Below, piece by piece: positions 9,720-18,042 of a stretch of 64,000 bases of DNA; the first letter of the stretch is position 1, and each line of letters begins with the position of its first letter. The notes below the pieces were generated by a model. The model made no database searches and had not been told where the DNA came from. It saw only the letters and a program-made list of their open reading frames with translations. A program made the translations under genes and the position numbers. Source of the stretch: Rhodovulum adriaticum (lineage in GTDB: Bacteria; Pseudomonadota; Alphaproteobacteria; Rhodobacterales; Rhodobacteraceae); assembly GCF_004345735.1 (NCBI RefSeq), contig NZ_SLXL01000002.1, positions 372,001 through 436,000 on the forward strand, given 5' to 3'.

Positions 9720-10589
9720 ATGACCCAGATCATCGAAAGCCTTGATACCGTTTCCGCCCGCTACAAAGCCATGTTCGTGGATATCTGGGGCTGCGTGCAT
9801 GACGGCGAAAAACCCTTTGCCGAGGCGGTGGACGCGTTGCAGCGCTATCGCGCGGGCGGCGGTATCGTGGTGCTGGTGACGAACGCACCGCGCCATCGCA
9901 ACAGCGTGGCCGCCCAGTTGGACAAGATCGGCGTGGCCCGCGACGCCTGGGACACGATCGCCACATCGGGCGACAGCGCGCGCGCCGCGATGTATCGTGG
10001 GGCGGTTGGCGAAAAGGTCTTCTTCATGGGCGAAGACCACGACATGACCTTCTTCGACCCGCTCAAGATCATCGAGAACCCGGTGCCGATCACCCGCGTG
10101 CCGCTGGAACAGGCCGAGGGCATCGTTTGTACCGGCCCGTTCGACGTGCATGCCGATCCGTCCGAGCTGCGCCCGCAATTGCTGTATGCCAAGGCGAAAG
10201 GCCTGAAACTGCTATGCGCCAACCCCGATATCGTCGTGGACCGGGGCGAGGTGCGCGAATGGTGCGCGGGCGCCGTGGCGCGGCTGTATACCGAGATGGG
10301 GGGCGAAAGCCTGTATTTCGGCAAGCCGCACCCGCCGATCTATGACCTGGCCCGCCGCCGTCTGGCCCAGATCGCGGACGTGCCCGACACCGCGATCCTG
10401 TGCGTCGGCGACGGCATCCACACCGACATCGCTGGCGCCATGGGCGAGGATCTGGACAGCCTGTTCATCACCGGCGGGCTGGCCGCGGCCGAAACGAAAA
10501 CCGACCGCCAGCCCGATCCCGCAGCGCTGGACGCCTTTCTGCAGGACGCCCAGTTCAGCCCGACCTATTCCATCGGCTACCTGCGCTAA
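9720..10589 (+). CDS. HAD-superfamily class IIA protein (TIGR01459-like)
   Basis: A 289-residue soluble HAD-fold protein. The first motif reads VDIWGCVHDG (residues 21-30), close to the DVWGVIHDG form of the TIGR01459 subfamily, in which the usual second Asp of DxD is replaced by Trp. A NagD-type capping region follows, then FGKPHPPIYDLA and CVGDGIHTDIAGA, the third and fourth HAD motifs. Because the acid/base Asp is missing, phosphatase activity is uncertain and the substrate is unknown. It lies in its own unit after the ppaC terminator, with a short hairpin at 10590-10604 just behind its stop. Confidence 0.82.
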   Translation: MTQIIESLDTVSARYKAMFVDIWGCVHDGEKPFAEAVDALQRYRAGGGIVVLVTNAPRHRNSVAAQLDKIGVARDAWDTIATSGDSARAAMYRGAVGEKVFFMGEDHDMTFFDPLKIIENPVPITRVPLEQAEGIVCTGPFDVHADPSELRPQLLYAKAKGLKLLCANPDIVVDRGEVREWCAGAVARLYTEMGGESLYFGKPHPPIYDLARRRLAQIADVPDTAILCVGDGIHTDIAGAMGEDLDSLFITGGLAAAETKTDRQPDPAALDAFLQDAQFSPTYSIGYLR

Positions 10590-10620
10590 GCCCGAAAAAC
10601 GGGCGCGCAACAAAGTTGCG
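10590..10620 (+). terminator. Weak paired hairpins after the HAD gene
   Basis: Two small stem-loops follow the stop codon: GCCCG-AAAAA-CGGGC (10590-10604) and CGCAAC-AAA-GTTGCG (10606-10620). Neither has a T-run, so termination here is only possible. Confidence 0.35.
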
Positions 10621-10726
10621 ACATTCCCACGTTCGGCGAAGAAATATTGCCGAACCCGATTGCGGCGCCCGCGGCGCTTCGTTATGCTGCGCTGCAACAT
10701 CGTGATCGGAGACCGAGGTCTTGGAA

Positions 10727-11170
10727 ATGCTCGACAACATGCCACGCGGAACGATTTGCATCGAGGATATCGAGATCGGCATGGTCCGCCACCTGCGCAA
10801 GGAGGTGACGGATCGCGATATCGAACTGTTCGCCGAGGTCTCTACCGACCGCAACCCGGTGCACCTGGACGAAGATTACGCGCAGGAAACCATCTTTGAG
10901 GGTCGGATTGCCCACGGCATGCTGACCGCCGGGCTGGTTTCGGCCGTCATCGGTGAACAACTGCCGGGCCACGGCACGATCTACATGGGCCAAACCCTGA
11001 AATTCCTGGCCCCCGTGCGCCCCGGCGATGTCGTCACCGCCGAGGTCGAAGTGACCGCCATCGATTATGGCAAGCGCCGGGTAACCCTTGATTGCCGCTG
11101 CCTGGTGAAGGATAAGCCGGTCCTGAAGGGCGAGGCCGTGGTGCTGGCGCCCACCAAGAAATTCGATTGA
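10727..11170 (+). CDS. MaoC-family (R)-specific enoyl-CoA hydratase-like protein
   Basis: A 147-residue single hotdog-domain protein. The segment LFAEVSTDRNPVHLDEDYA (about residues 34-52) carries the hydratase-2 motif with its catalytic Asp and His, and IAHGMLTAGLVS is the conserved helix after it. The family hydrates trans-2-enoyl-CoA to (R)-3-hydroxyacyl-CoA, as PhaJ does for polyhydroxyalkanoate synthesis; the exact substrate is not shown. The ATG at 10727 was chosen because CCGAGG lies 8 nt upstream; a TTG at 10721 is an alternative. The spacer to ribF is 32 bp, so the two may be co-transcribed. Confidence 0.85.
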   Translation: MLDNMPRGTICIEDIEIGMVRHLRKEVTDRDIELFAEVSTDRNPVHLDEDYAQETIFEGRIAHGMLTAGLVSAVIGEQLPGHGTIYMGQTLKFLAPVRPGDVVTAEVEVTAIDYGKRRVTLDCRCLVKDKPVLKGEAVVLAPTKKFD

Positions 11171-11202
11171 CGGCGCCGGGTCCCCGGTGCAATCGGGGAC
11201 CG

Positions 11203-12162
11203 ATGCAGACCTTCACCACATGGACAGGCCCGGCCGAGGGCGAACGCGGCGCGGTCGCGGCGATCGGCAATTTCGACGGTGTCCACCTGGGCCACCGCGT
11301 GGTGATCGACGCCGCCCGCACCGAGGCGCGCAAGCGCAACGCCCCCCTAAGCGCGCTGACCTTTGAGCCGCACCCGCGCGAATTCTTCGCCCCCGACGCG
11401 GCCCCCTTTCGCCTGATGAATGCCGAGGCGCGCGCCAACCGGCTGGCCAAGCTGCAGGTGGACCACCTGTACCAGTTGCCGTTCGACGCGAAACTGGCGG
11501 CCCTGACGCCCGAGGCGTTCGCCCGGCAGGTCATCGCAGACGGGCTGGGGCTGTCCCACGTGGTGGTGGGGGCGGATTTCTGTTTCGGCAAGGGGCGCAC
11601 CGGCCATGTGGGCGACCTGGAACGGTTCGGCGCCGAAATGGGCTTTGGCGTCAGCGTGGTCGAGTTGCTGTCCAACCAGGTTGGCGAGGTGTCCTCGACC
11701 GCGATCCGCGAGGCGCTGACCGATGGCCGCCCGCGCGATGCGGCGGAAATGCTGGGCCACTGGCACCGGATCGAGGGCGAGGTGCTGCACGGCGATGCGC
11801 GCGGCCGCGCGCTTGGCTATCCCACCGCGAATATGTCGATCCACGCCCTGCACCGCCCGCGCTTTGGCGTTTACGCGGTGCGGGTGGACGTGCTGTCGGG
11901 CCCCTACGCGGGCAGCTATGACGGCGCGGCCTCGATCGGGGTGCGCCCGATGTTCGGCGAGAATGTGCCCAACTGCGAAACCTTCCTGTTCGACTTCGAC
12001 GGCGATCTTTACGGCACGCACCTGTCGGTGGCGCTGGTCGCCTTCCTGCGGGACGAGATGCGGTTCGACAGCCTGAACGCGCTGGTGGACCAGATGGACC
12101 GCGACTGCGCCCGCGCGCGGGATATCCTGGCCGACGCGCCGCCCCTTCCCTTCCGCCCCTGA
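11203..12162 (+). CDS. ribF: Bifunctional riboflavin kinase / FAD synthetase RibF
   Basis: Phosphorylates riboflavin to FMN and adenylylates FMN to FAD. It is 319 residues, typical for RibF. The N-terminal nucleotidyltransferase domain shows AIGNFDGVHLGHR (HxGH motif) near residue 23 and VSSTAIREAL (STxIR motif); the C-terminal flavokinase shows GRALGYPTANM and SIGVRPMFGENVP. The start MQTFTTW was preferred over an alternative TTG start at 11167 because GGGGA precedes it. It is followed 19 bp later by the YcgN-like gene. Confidence 0.96.
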   Translation: MQTFTTWTGPAEGERGAVAAIGNFDGVHLGHRVVIDAARTEARKRNAPLSALTFEPHPREFFAPDAAPFRLMNAEARANRLAKLQVDHLYQLPFDAKLAALTPEAFARQVIADGLGLSHVVVGADFCFGKGRTGHVGDLERFGAEMGFGVSVVELLSNQVGEVSSTAIREALTDGRPRDAAEMLGHWHRIEGEVLHGDARGRALGYPTANMSIHALHRPRFGVYAVRVDVLSGPYAGSYDGAASIGVRPMFGENVPNCETFLFDFDGDLYGTHLSVALVAFLRDEMRFDSLNALVDQMDRDCARARDILADAPPLPFRP

Positions 12163-12181
12163 CCGGCACAGACTGGCAACC

Positions 12182-12652
12182 ATGGCCAAACGTCCCGCCC
12201 GCACCGAACTGCGCCCCCGTTTCTGGGAACGCTTCCCGCTGGACCGCCTCAGCGAGCGGGAGTGGGAGGCCCTGTGCGACGGCTGCGGCAAATGCTGCCT
12301 GAACAAGCTGGAGGACGAGGACACCGGCGAGGTCGTCTTTACCCGCGTCGCCTGCCGCCTGCTGGACGATGAAACCTGCCGCTGTGGCAACTATCATTGC
12401 CGCAAGGCCATCGTGCCCGAATGCGTCGTGCTGACCCCGCAGACCATCGCGGATGTCGCCTACTGGATGCCGGCCACCTGTGCCTACCGCCTGCTGTGGC
12501 AGCAGCAGCCGCTGCCCGACTGGCACCCGCTGGTCACCGGCGACCCCGAAAGCGTGCACGCAGCAGGCATGTCGGTGCGCGGCTGGACCGTTCCCGAATT
12601 TGAAATCCCGGTCGAGGACTGGGAAGACCACATCATCCAAGAGGAGCTGTGA
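12182..12652 (+). CDS. YcgN/UPF0260 family cysteine-cluster protein
   Basis: A 156-residue protein with a metal-binding cysteine pattern: LCDGCGKCCLNKL (about residues 35-47), then CRLLDDETCRCGNYHCRKAIVPEC with six further Cys. The ordered pattern matches the YcgN (UPF0260) family, whose function is unknown; binding of a metal or iron-sulfur centre is the usual inference. It is encoded between ribF and a threonine aldolase, and its stop overlaps a possible GTG start of the next gene. Confidence 0.85.
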   Translation: MAKRPARTELRPRFWERFPLDRLSEREWEALCDGCGKCCLNKLEDEDTGEVVFTRVACRLLDDETCRCGNYHCRKAIVPECVVLTPQTIADVAYWMPATCAYRLLWQQQPLPDWHPLVTGDPESVHAAGMSVRGWTVPEFEIPVEDWEDHIIQEEL

Positions 12653-12657
12653 GCGAC

Positions 12658-13710
12658 ATGCATTTCGCCTCGGACAACACCGCGCCCGTCCCCCCGCAGG
12701 TTCTGGAGGCGCTGATCGAGGCCAATCACGGCTATGCCATGCCCTATGGCACCGAACTGGCCATGACCGAGGTCCGCGACCAACTGCGCCAGATCTTCGA
12801 GGCGCCCGAGGCCGAGATCTACCTGGTCGCCACCGGCACCGCCGCCAACGCGCTGGCGCTGGCCTGCCTGTGCCCGCCCTGGGCCACGATCTATTGCCAC
12901 CCCGAGGCCCATATCGAAGAGGACGAATGCGCCGCGCCGGAATTTTACACTGGCGGGGCGAAGCTGACCCTGGTCGAGGGCGACCACGGCAAGATCGCCC
13001 CCGGTGCGCTGGAACAGGCGCTGGCCTTCACCGGGCGGGCGGGCGTGCATAACGTGCAAAAGGGGGCGCTGTCGCTGACCAACACCACCGAGGCCGGCAC
13101 CGTCTACACCCCCGGCGAGGTCGCCACGCTGATCGGGATCGCCCATGCCCACGGCCTGCCCGTGCATATGGACGGCGCGCGCTTTGCCAATGCGCTGGTC
13201 ACGGCGGGCTGCACCCCGGCGGAACTGACATGGAAGGCCGGGGTCGACGTGCTGTGCCTGGGCGGCACCAAGAACGGCCTGATGGGGGTAGAGGCGGTGA
13301 TCCTGTTCGACCCCGCCCGCGCCTGGGAATTCGAGCTGCGGCGCAAGCGTGGCGGGCACCTGTTTTCCAAGCACCGCTACCTGTCCGCCCAGATGGCCGC
13401 CTGGCTGAACGACGACCTGTGGCTGAAATTGGCCGAGCGCGCCAATACCGCCGCCCGGCGCCTGTCGGACGGGATCGCCGCGCTGCCCGGCGCACATCTG
13501 GTCCACCCGACCCAGGCCAATTCCGTCTTTGCCGCCTGGCCGCGCGAGGGGCACCGCCGCGCACAAGAGGCGGGCGCACAATACTACCTCTGGCCGATGG
13601 ACCAGTCGCTGGAGGGGCCGGGCGACGCGCCGCTTTCGGCCCGGCTGGTCTGTTCCTGGTGCACCACCGAAGAGGATGTGGACAGTTTCCTGGCGCTGAT
13701 CTCGGGCTGA
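12658..13710 (+). CDS. Low-specificity L-threonine aldolase family, PLP-dependent
   Basis: Cleaves L-threonine or L-allo-threonine to glycine and acetaldehyde with pyridoxal phosphate. The protein is 350 residues from the ATG at 12658 (MHFASDNTAPV); GAGGAG lies 11 nt upstream. A GTG at 12649, which would overlap the previous stop, is the alternative. HMDGARFANAL (Asp of the cofactor site) and CLGGTKNGLMG with the Schiff-base Lys are visible. The Lys segment GGTKNG matches the aldolase group and not serine hydroxymethyltransferase. It precedes an amino-acid ABC importer on the same strand, so a role in amino-acid use is likely. Confidence 0.9.
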   Translation: MHFASDNTAPVPPQVLEALIEANHGYAMPYGTELAMTEVRDQLRQIFEAPEAEIYLVATGTAANALALACLCPPWATIYCHPEAHIEEDECAAPEFYTGGAKLTLVEGDHGKIAPGALEQALAFTGRAGVHNVQKGALSLTNTTEAGTVYTPGEVATLIGIAHAHGLPVHMDGARFANALVTAGCTPAELTWKAGVDVLCLGGTKNGLMGVEAVILFDPARAWEFELRRKRGGHLFSKHRYLSAQMAAWLNDDLWLKLAERANTAARRLSDGIAALPGAHLVHPTQANSVFAAWPREGHRRAQEAGAQYYLWPMDQSLEGPGDAPLSARLVCSWCTTEEDVDSFLALISG

Positions 13711-13847
13711 GGCGTTCTGACACCGCCGGTCCCGCCGACACAGGCAAAGGCTGTGCCTAAATACTGGGCAATCGCCTGTCGCAACGCCGGTTCCCCGTTG
13801 CATTCACCCGCGATTTGCGCCCTACTCCGGGACCGAAACAAGGAAAG

Positions 13848-14636
13848 ATGGCAGGCGTGACAGATACCCTCCCCCCCGTGCTGGAGATTCGCGACCTCCA
13901 CAAAAGCTACGGCGCGTTGGAGGTTCTGAAAGGCGTCAGCGTCACGGCCCGCAAGGGCGATGTCGTTTCGCTGATCGGGTCGTCGGGATCCGGCAAATCC
14001 ACACTGCTGCGTTGCGCCAACCTGCTGGAGGACAGCCAGCAAGGCGACATCCTGTTCGAGGGCGAGCCGGTCAAGTGGAAGGGCAAGGGCCCGAACCGCC
14101 ACCCCGCCGACCGCCGCCAGGTCATCCGCATGCGCACCAACCTGTCGATGGTGTTCCAGCAGTTCAACCTTTGGGCCCACATGTCCATCCTGCAAAACGT
14201 GATGGAGGCCCCCGTCACCGTGCTGGGCGAGGACCGCGAAAAGGTCGAAACCCGCGCGCGTGCCCTGCTGGACAAGGTCGGCATTGGCGACAAGTGCGAT
14301 GTCTACCCGGCCCAGTTGTCGGGCGGCCAGCAGCAGCGCGCCGCCATCGCGCGGGCACTGGCGATGCAGCCCCGCGCGCTGTTGTTCGACGAACCGACCT
14401 CGGCGCTGGACCCCGAATTGCAGCAAGAGGTGGTGCGCGTCATCAAGGCCCTGGCCGCCGAGGACCGCACCATGATCATCGTGACCCATGACATGCGGCT
14501 GGCCGCCGACGTGTCCGACCACGTCGTGTTCCTGCACCAGGGCCTGATCGAGGAGGAAGGCCCCCCCGACCGCCTGTTCGGGGCGCCGCGTTCCGAACGG
14601 CTGAAACAGTTTCTCAGTGCAACCGTCGCGGCGTAA
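13848..14636 (+). CDS. Polar amino-acid ABC transporter ATP-binding protein (HisP-like)
   Basis: The ATPase of a polar amino-acid importer, bound to the inner face of the membrane. It is 262 residues. Walker A is GSSGSGKSTLL (about residues 43-53), the Q-loop lies in MVFQQFNLW, the signature is LSGGQQQRAAIARAL, and Walker B is LLFDEPTSALD. It is closest to the HisP/OccP group of basic-amino-acid importers. The ATG at 13848 follows AAGGA with a short spacing; a GTG 9 bp later is the alternative start. It opens a four-gene operon with the binding protein and two permeases. Confidence 0.93.
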   Translation: MAGVTDTLPPVLEIRDLHKSYGALEVLKGVSVTARKGDVVSLIGSSGSGKSTLLRCANLLEDSQQGDILFEGEPVKWKGKGPNRHPADRRQVIRMRTNLSMVFQQFNLWAHMSILQNVMEAPVTVLGEDREKVETRARALLDKVGIGDKCDVYPAQLSGGQQQRAAIARALAMQPRALLFDEPTSALDPELQQEVVRVIKALAAEDRTMIIVTHDMRLAADVSDHVVFLHQGLIEEEGPPDRLFGAPRSERLKQFLSATVAA

Positions 14637-14689
14637 GACCGCGCAAGACCGCCGGGTGCGCCCGGCACATCACAACAGGGGAGTATACG

Positions 14690-15415
14690 ATGAAAAAACT
14701 GATCCTTGGCACCACGGCCCTGGCCCTGTCGGCCGGCATGGCGCTGGCGCAAGACGTGATCCGCATGGGCACCGAAGGCGCCTATCCTCCGTACAACTTC
14801 ATCAACGACAATGGCGAGGTCGACGGGTTCGAGCGCGAGCTGGGCGACGAGCTGTGCAAGCGCGCCGAACTGACCTGCACCTGGGTCACGAACGAGTGGG
14901 ACTCGATCATCCCCAACCTGGTCTCGGGCAACTATGACACGATCATCGCCGGGATGAGCATCACCGACGAGCGCGACGAGGTGATCGACTTCACCCAGAA
15001 CTACTTCCCGCCGGATCCGTCCGTCTATGTCGGCCTGTCCGAGGGCATCGACGTGGAAAACGCCGTGGTCGTCGCCCAGACCGGCACGATCCAGGCCAGC
15101 CACGTGGCCTCGACCGGGGCGACGCTGCTGGAATTCCCCACCCCCGACGAAACCGTCGCCGCCGTGCGCAACGGCGAGGCCGACGCGGTGCTGGCAGACA
15201 AGGGCTTTCTTGAACCGATCGTCAAGGAATCGGGCGGCGAACTGGTCATCATCGGCGACGACGTGATGCTGGGCGACGGCATCGGCATGGGCCTGCGCGA
15301 GTCCGACGCCGAGCTGAAGGCAACCTTTGACGCCGCGATCCAGAGCATGAAGGATGACGGCAGCCTCGCCATCCTGATCGCCAAGTGGTTCGACGGCATG
15401 GACAGCGGCTTCTGA
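14690..15415 (+). CDS. Periplasmic polar amino-acid-binding protein
   Basis: The 241-residue solute receptor of the importer. The signal peptide MKKLILGTTALALSAGMALA is cleaved before QDV. The mature part is a family 3 extracellular solute-binding domain: RMGTEGAYPPYNF, GFERELGDELCKR and AGMSITDERDEVIDFT, as in ArgT/HisJ-type receptors for lysine, arginine, ornithine or octopine. The mature protein starts with a substrate-binding acidic/aromatic pattern typical of basic amino acids; the ligand itself is inferred. A hairpin at 15428-15454 follows the stop and may protect this part of the message. Confidence 0.92.
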   Translation: MKKLILGTTALALSAGMALAQDVIRMGTEGAYPPYNFINDNGEVDGFERELGDELCKRAELTCTWVTNEWDSIIPNLVSGNYDTIIAGMSITDERDEVIDFTQNYFPPDPSVYVGLSEGIDVENAVVVAQTGTIQASHVASTGATLLEFPTPDETVAAVRNGEADAVLADKGFLEPIVKESGGELVIIGDDVMLGDGIGMGLRESDAELKATFDAAIQSMKDDGSLAILIAKWFDGMDSGF

Positions 15416-15427
15416 GCCGCGAAAGAC

Positions 15428-15454
15428 GGGCGCGCGACCCCGCGTTGCGCGCCC
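15428..15454 (+). other. Intercistronic hairpin after the binding-protein gene
   Basis: GGGCGCGC pairs with GCGCGCCC across an 11-nt loop. It lies 13 bp after the stop codon of the binding protein and just before the permease ATG at 15465. Such stem-loops commonly stabilise the upstream message or attenuate transcription, letting the receptor outnumber the permeases. Confidence 0.6.
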
Positions 15455-15464
15455 GATCCCGCCG

Positions 15465-16346
15465 ATGTTCCCATCCTGCGCTGACCCCTCCACGCTTGAC
15501 GGTGCCGCCTGGCTGGCCTGCTACCTGACCAACGGCAAGCACATGGCGTTCTACACCTCCTTCGGGACGGTGATGCTGTTGCTTGCGGTGACGGCACCGG
15601 CGGCGCTGTTGTTCGGTTTCGGCGGCGCGATGGCGGCGCGCGCGCGGCTGTGGCCCGTACGCGTGATCGGGCGGACCTACACGGCTATGGTGCGCGGCGT
15701 GCCCGACATCATCTTTTTTCTGTTCGTGCCGATCGCGCTGGACCAGGCCTTTGAATGGTTACGCCACCAGGCGAAATGCCCCGACTGGACCGAGCCGATC
15801 CGCCAGGGCAACGATTTCGTTGTCTGCGCCCAGGCCAAGCTGCCCCTGTCGACCAGCCCGCAATGGGTGCATGAAACCTACGGCTTCTTTCTGGCGGTGC
15901 TGGCCTTTGCCATCGTCTTCGGCGCCTTTGCCGCCAACGTGCTGTTCGGGGCGATGCGGGCGGTGCCCCGCGCGCAGATGGAAACCGCCGAGGCCTACGG
16001 AATGACCGAGCGCCAGTCGTTCTGGCGCATCCTCGTGCCGCAGATGTGGATCTATGCCCTGCCGGGGCTGTCCAACCTGTGGATGATCCTGATCAAGGCG
16101 ACGCCTTTGCTGTTTCTCCTGGGGGTCGAGGATATCGTCTACTGGGCGCGCGAACTGGGCGGGGCCAAGACCTCGATCTATGCCTATCCGCATCCCGACT
16201 GGCGGCTTTACTACTTCCTCGGGCTGCTGGTCTTTTACCTGTCGCTGACCAAGGTTTCCGAAATCGTGCTGGGCCGGCTGACGGTGCGCCTGTCCCACGG
16301 GCAGGCAACGCTGGGCGGCGAAGCCTTGCGAAAGGCCGACGCATGA
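15465..16346 (+). CDS. Polar amino-acid ABC transporter permease (HisQ-like)
   Basis: A 293-residue inner-membrane permease. Hydrophobic segments begin at about residues 28 (FYTSFGTVMLLLAVTAPAAL), 65, 140 and in the C-terminal quarter. The EAA-type loop is ETAEAYGMTERQSFWRILVP, where the ATPase docks. The start ATG lies 11 bp past the hairpin. A hydrophilic stretch (QAKCPDWTEPIRQGNDFV) between the helices is longer than in typical HisQ. Its stop overlaps the next permease as ATGA. Confidence 0.9.
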   Translation: MFPSCADPSTLDGAAWLACYLTNGKHMAFYTSFGTVMLLLAVTAPAALLFGFGGAMAARARLWPVRVIGRTYTAMVRGVPDIIFFLFVPIALDQAFEWLRHQAKCPDWTEPIRQGNDFVVCAQAKLPLSTSPQWVHETYGFFLAVLAFAIVFGAFAANVLFGAMRAVPRAQMETAEAYGMTERQSFWRILVPQMWIYALPGLSNLWMILIKATPLLFLLGVEDIVYWARELGGAKTSIYAYPHPDWRLYYFLGLLVFYLSLTKVSEIVLGRLTVRLSHGQATLGGEALRKADA

Positions 16347-17182
16347 GCTGCGTTCAAACGATCCAGGATTACGGGCTGCGGGCACTGGGGGTCGGCGAAC
16401 GCCTGTTGCCGCGCGCCGACATCACCCTGTGCGAGCAGTTCACCCTGATCGGGTCGGGCCTGATCTGGAACGTCTATTTCGGCGCGCTGGCGTTGCTATC
16501 GGGCTTCTTCCTGGCGACCGGCCTGGCGCTGGCCAAGAACAGCCGCTACCGGCTGCTGCGCAAACCGGCGGAATGGTTCATCTTCATCTTTCGCGGCTCG
16601 CCGCTCTTCATCCAGTTCTTCCTGGCCTACGAAACCTTCGTGCTGCTGCCCCGCTCTGGCATTGAAATCAACCTGCTGTTCACCGAGATCACCGCCGAAA
16701 CCCGCTGGCTGACGCGGGCCTGGGCCGGGGCGCTGATCGTGTTGTTCCTGAACACCGCCGCCTATTCTGCGGAAATCTTCTACGGCGCGCTGCGTTCCGT
16801 ACCCAAGGGCGATGTCGAGGCCGCCGAGGCCTATGGCATGACCGGGCGGGTCAAGTTCCGCCGGGTGGTCTGGCCCACGATGCTGCGCCTGGCCTGGCCC
16901 GCCTACACGAACGAGGCGATCTTCCTGTTCCACGCAACGACGCTGGTCTTCTTCTCGGGTTTCCCGGCATGGCAGCAGCGGGGCGACGCGCTGTATTATG
17001 CCAACTATTTTGCCGACAAGACCTTCAACCCGTTCATTCCCTACCCCATCGTGGCGGGCTATTTCATCGCGCTGACCCTGTGCATCATCCTGGTGTTCGG
17101 GGCAATCAACCGGCGCCTGAACCGGCACCTGCACCCAGCCGCACGCCCGCGCCTGCGCATCCGGCCGCAGATCATCAGGTAA
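16343..17182 (+). CDS. Polar amino-acid ABC transporter permease (HisM-like)
   Basis: The second permease, 279 residues from the ATG at 16343, which overlaps the previous stop (ATGA). A longer reading frame upstream runs inside the first permease and is not real. FGALALLSGFFLATGLALAK is one membrane segment, and the EAA loop is EAAEAYGMTGRVKFRRVVWP. FRGSPLFIQFFLAYE is the conserved RGTPLLVQ-like motif. It should form the permease heterodimer with its neighbour and the ATPase at 13848-14636. Confidence 0.9.
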   Translation: MSCVQTIQDYGLRALGVGERLLPRADITLCEQFTLIGSGLIWNVYFGALALLSGFFLATGLALAKNSRYRLLRKPAEWFIFIFRGSPLFIQFFLAYETFVLLPRSGIEINLLFTEITAETRWLTRAWAGALIVLFLNTAAYSAEIFYGALRSVPKGDVEAAEAYGMTGRVKFRRVVWPTMLRLAWPAYTNEAIFLFHATTLVFFSGFPAWQQRGDALYYANYFADKTFNPFIPYPIVAGYFIALTLCIILVFGAINRRLNRHLHPAARPRLRIRPQIIR

Positions 17183-17215
17183 CGGCGGGACCGCAACACC
17201 AAAGGCCAAGACCCC

Positions 17216-17893
17216 ATGCAGATCGGTATCCTCGAAGCCGGCCACATGGCCGCCCCCCTGCGCCATGAACTGGGCGATTACAGCGACCTGTTCCGGCAGC
17301 TTTTTGCACCGCATGGGCTGAGCTTTCACACCTGGGATGTCGAAGGGATGGCGTTTCCCGACAGTGTGCACGCCGCCGATGGCTGGCTGATTACCGGCTC
17401 GCGCCACGGCGTCTATGAGGATCACCCCTTCCTGCCGCCGCTGGAGGCGTTCATCCGCGCGGCGCACGCAGCGGACGTGCCGATGGTGGGCATCTGCTTT
17501 GGCCATCAGGTCATGGCACAGGCCTTGGGCGGACGGGTGGAAAAATTCGCGGGCGGCTGGTCGGTGGGGGCGCAAAGCTACCGGATCGAGGGGCAGGACG
17601 TTACCCTGAACGCCTGGCATCAGGATCAGGTGATCGTACCACCCGAGGGTGCGGAAACCGTGGGCCACAGCGCGTTTTGCGCCCATGCGGCGCTGCGCTA
17701 TGGCGATTGGGGACTCAGCCTGCAACCCCATCCCGAATTCGGGCGCGACGTGATCGCCGGAATGATCGCGCAGCGCGGCCCGGGCACGGTGCCCGACGCG
17801 TTGCTGGCGACCGCCCAAGCGCGGCTGGAGACGCCCACCGACCGCCCCGACATGGCCCGCCGGCTGGCACAGTTCCTGACCACACGGTCCTGA
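17216..17893 (+). CDS. Class I glutamine amidotransferase
   Basis: A 225-residue stand-alone amidotransferase domain of the GMP-synthase type. The nucleophile is Cys94 in GICFGHQ; LQPHPEF supplies the catalytic His and Glu of the triad. It should release ammonia from glutamine or cleave a gamma-glutamyl bond, as in PuuD-like and similar enzymes; the acceptor is not visible. It lies 33 bp after the amino-acid permease on the same strand, so the imported compound may be its substrate. Confidence 0.85.
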   Translation: MQIGILEAGHMAAPLRHELGDYSDLFRQLFAPHGLSFHTWDVEGMAFPDSVHAADGWLITGSRHGVYEDHPFLPPLEAFIRAAHAADVPMVGICFGHQVMAQALGGRVEKFAGGWSVGAQSYRIEGQDVTLNAWHQDQVIVPPEGAETVGHSAFCAHAALRYGDWGLSLQPHPEFGRDVIAGMIAQRGPGTVPDALLATAQARLETPTDRPDMARRLAQFLTTRS

Positions 17894-18042
17894 GAACGGG
17901 CATCGGGCCACAGGCTCAGGGGCTGCGCGGGGGGCAAATCGGCGCAGGGTCCGGCCCATCAATTGTCGTGCAGGCCCCTTGGGCGCGCGGGCAAAATCGT
18001 TTATCGCTATTCTTAAATTGAATTTCAGAAAAGGCGAAAGCC

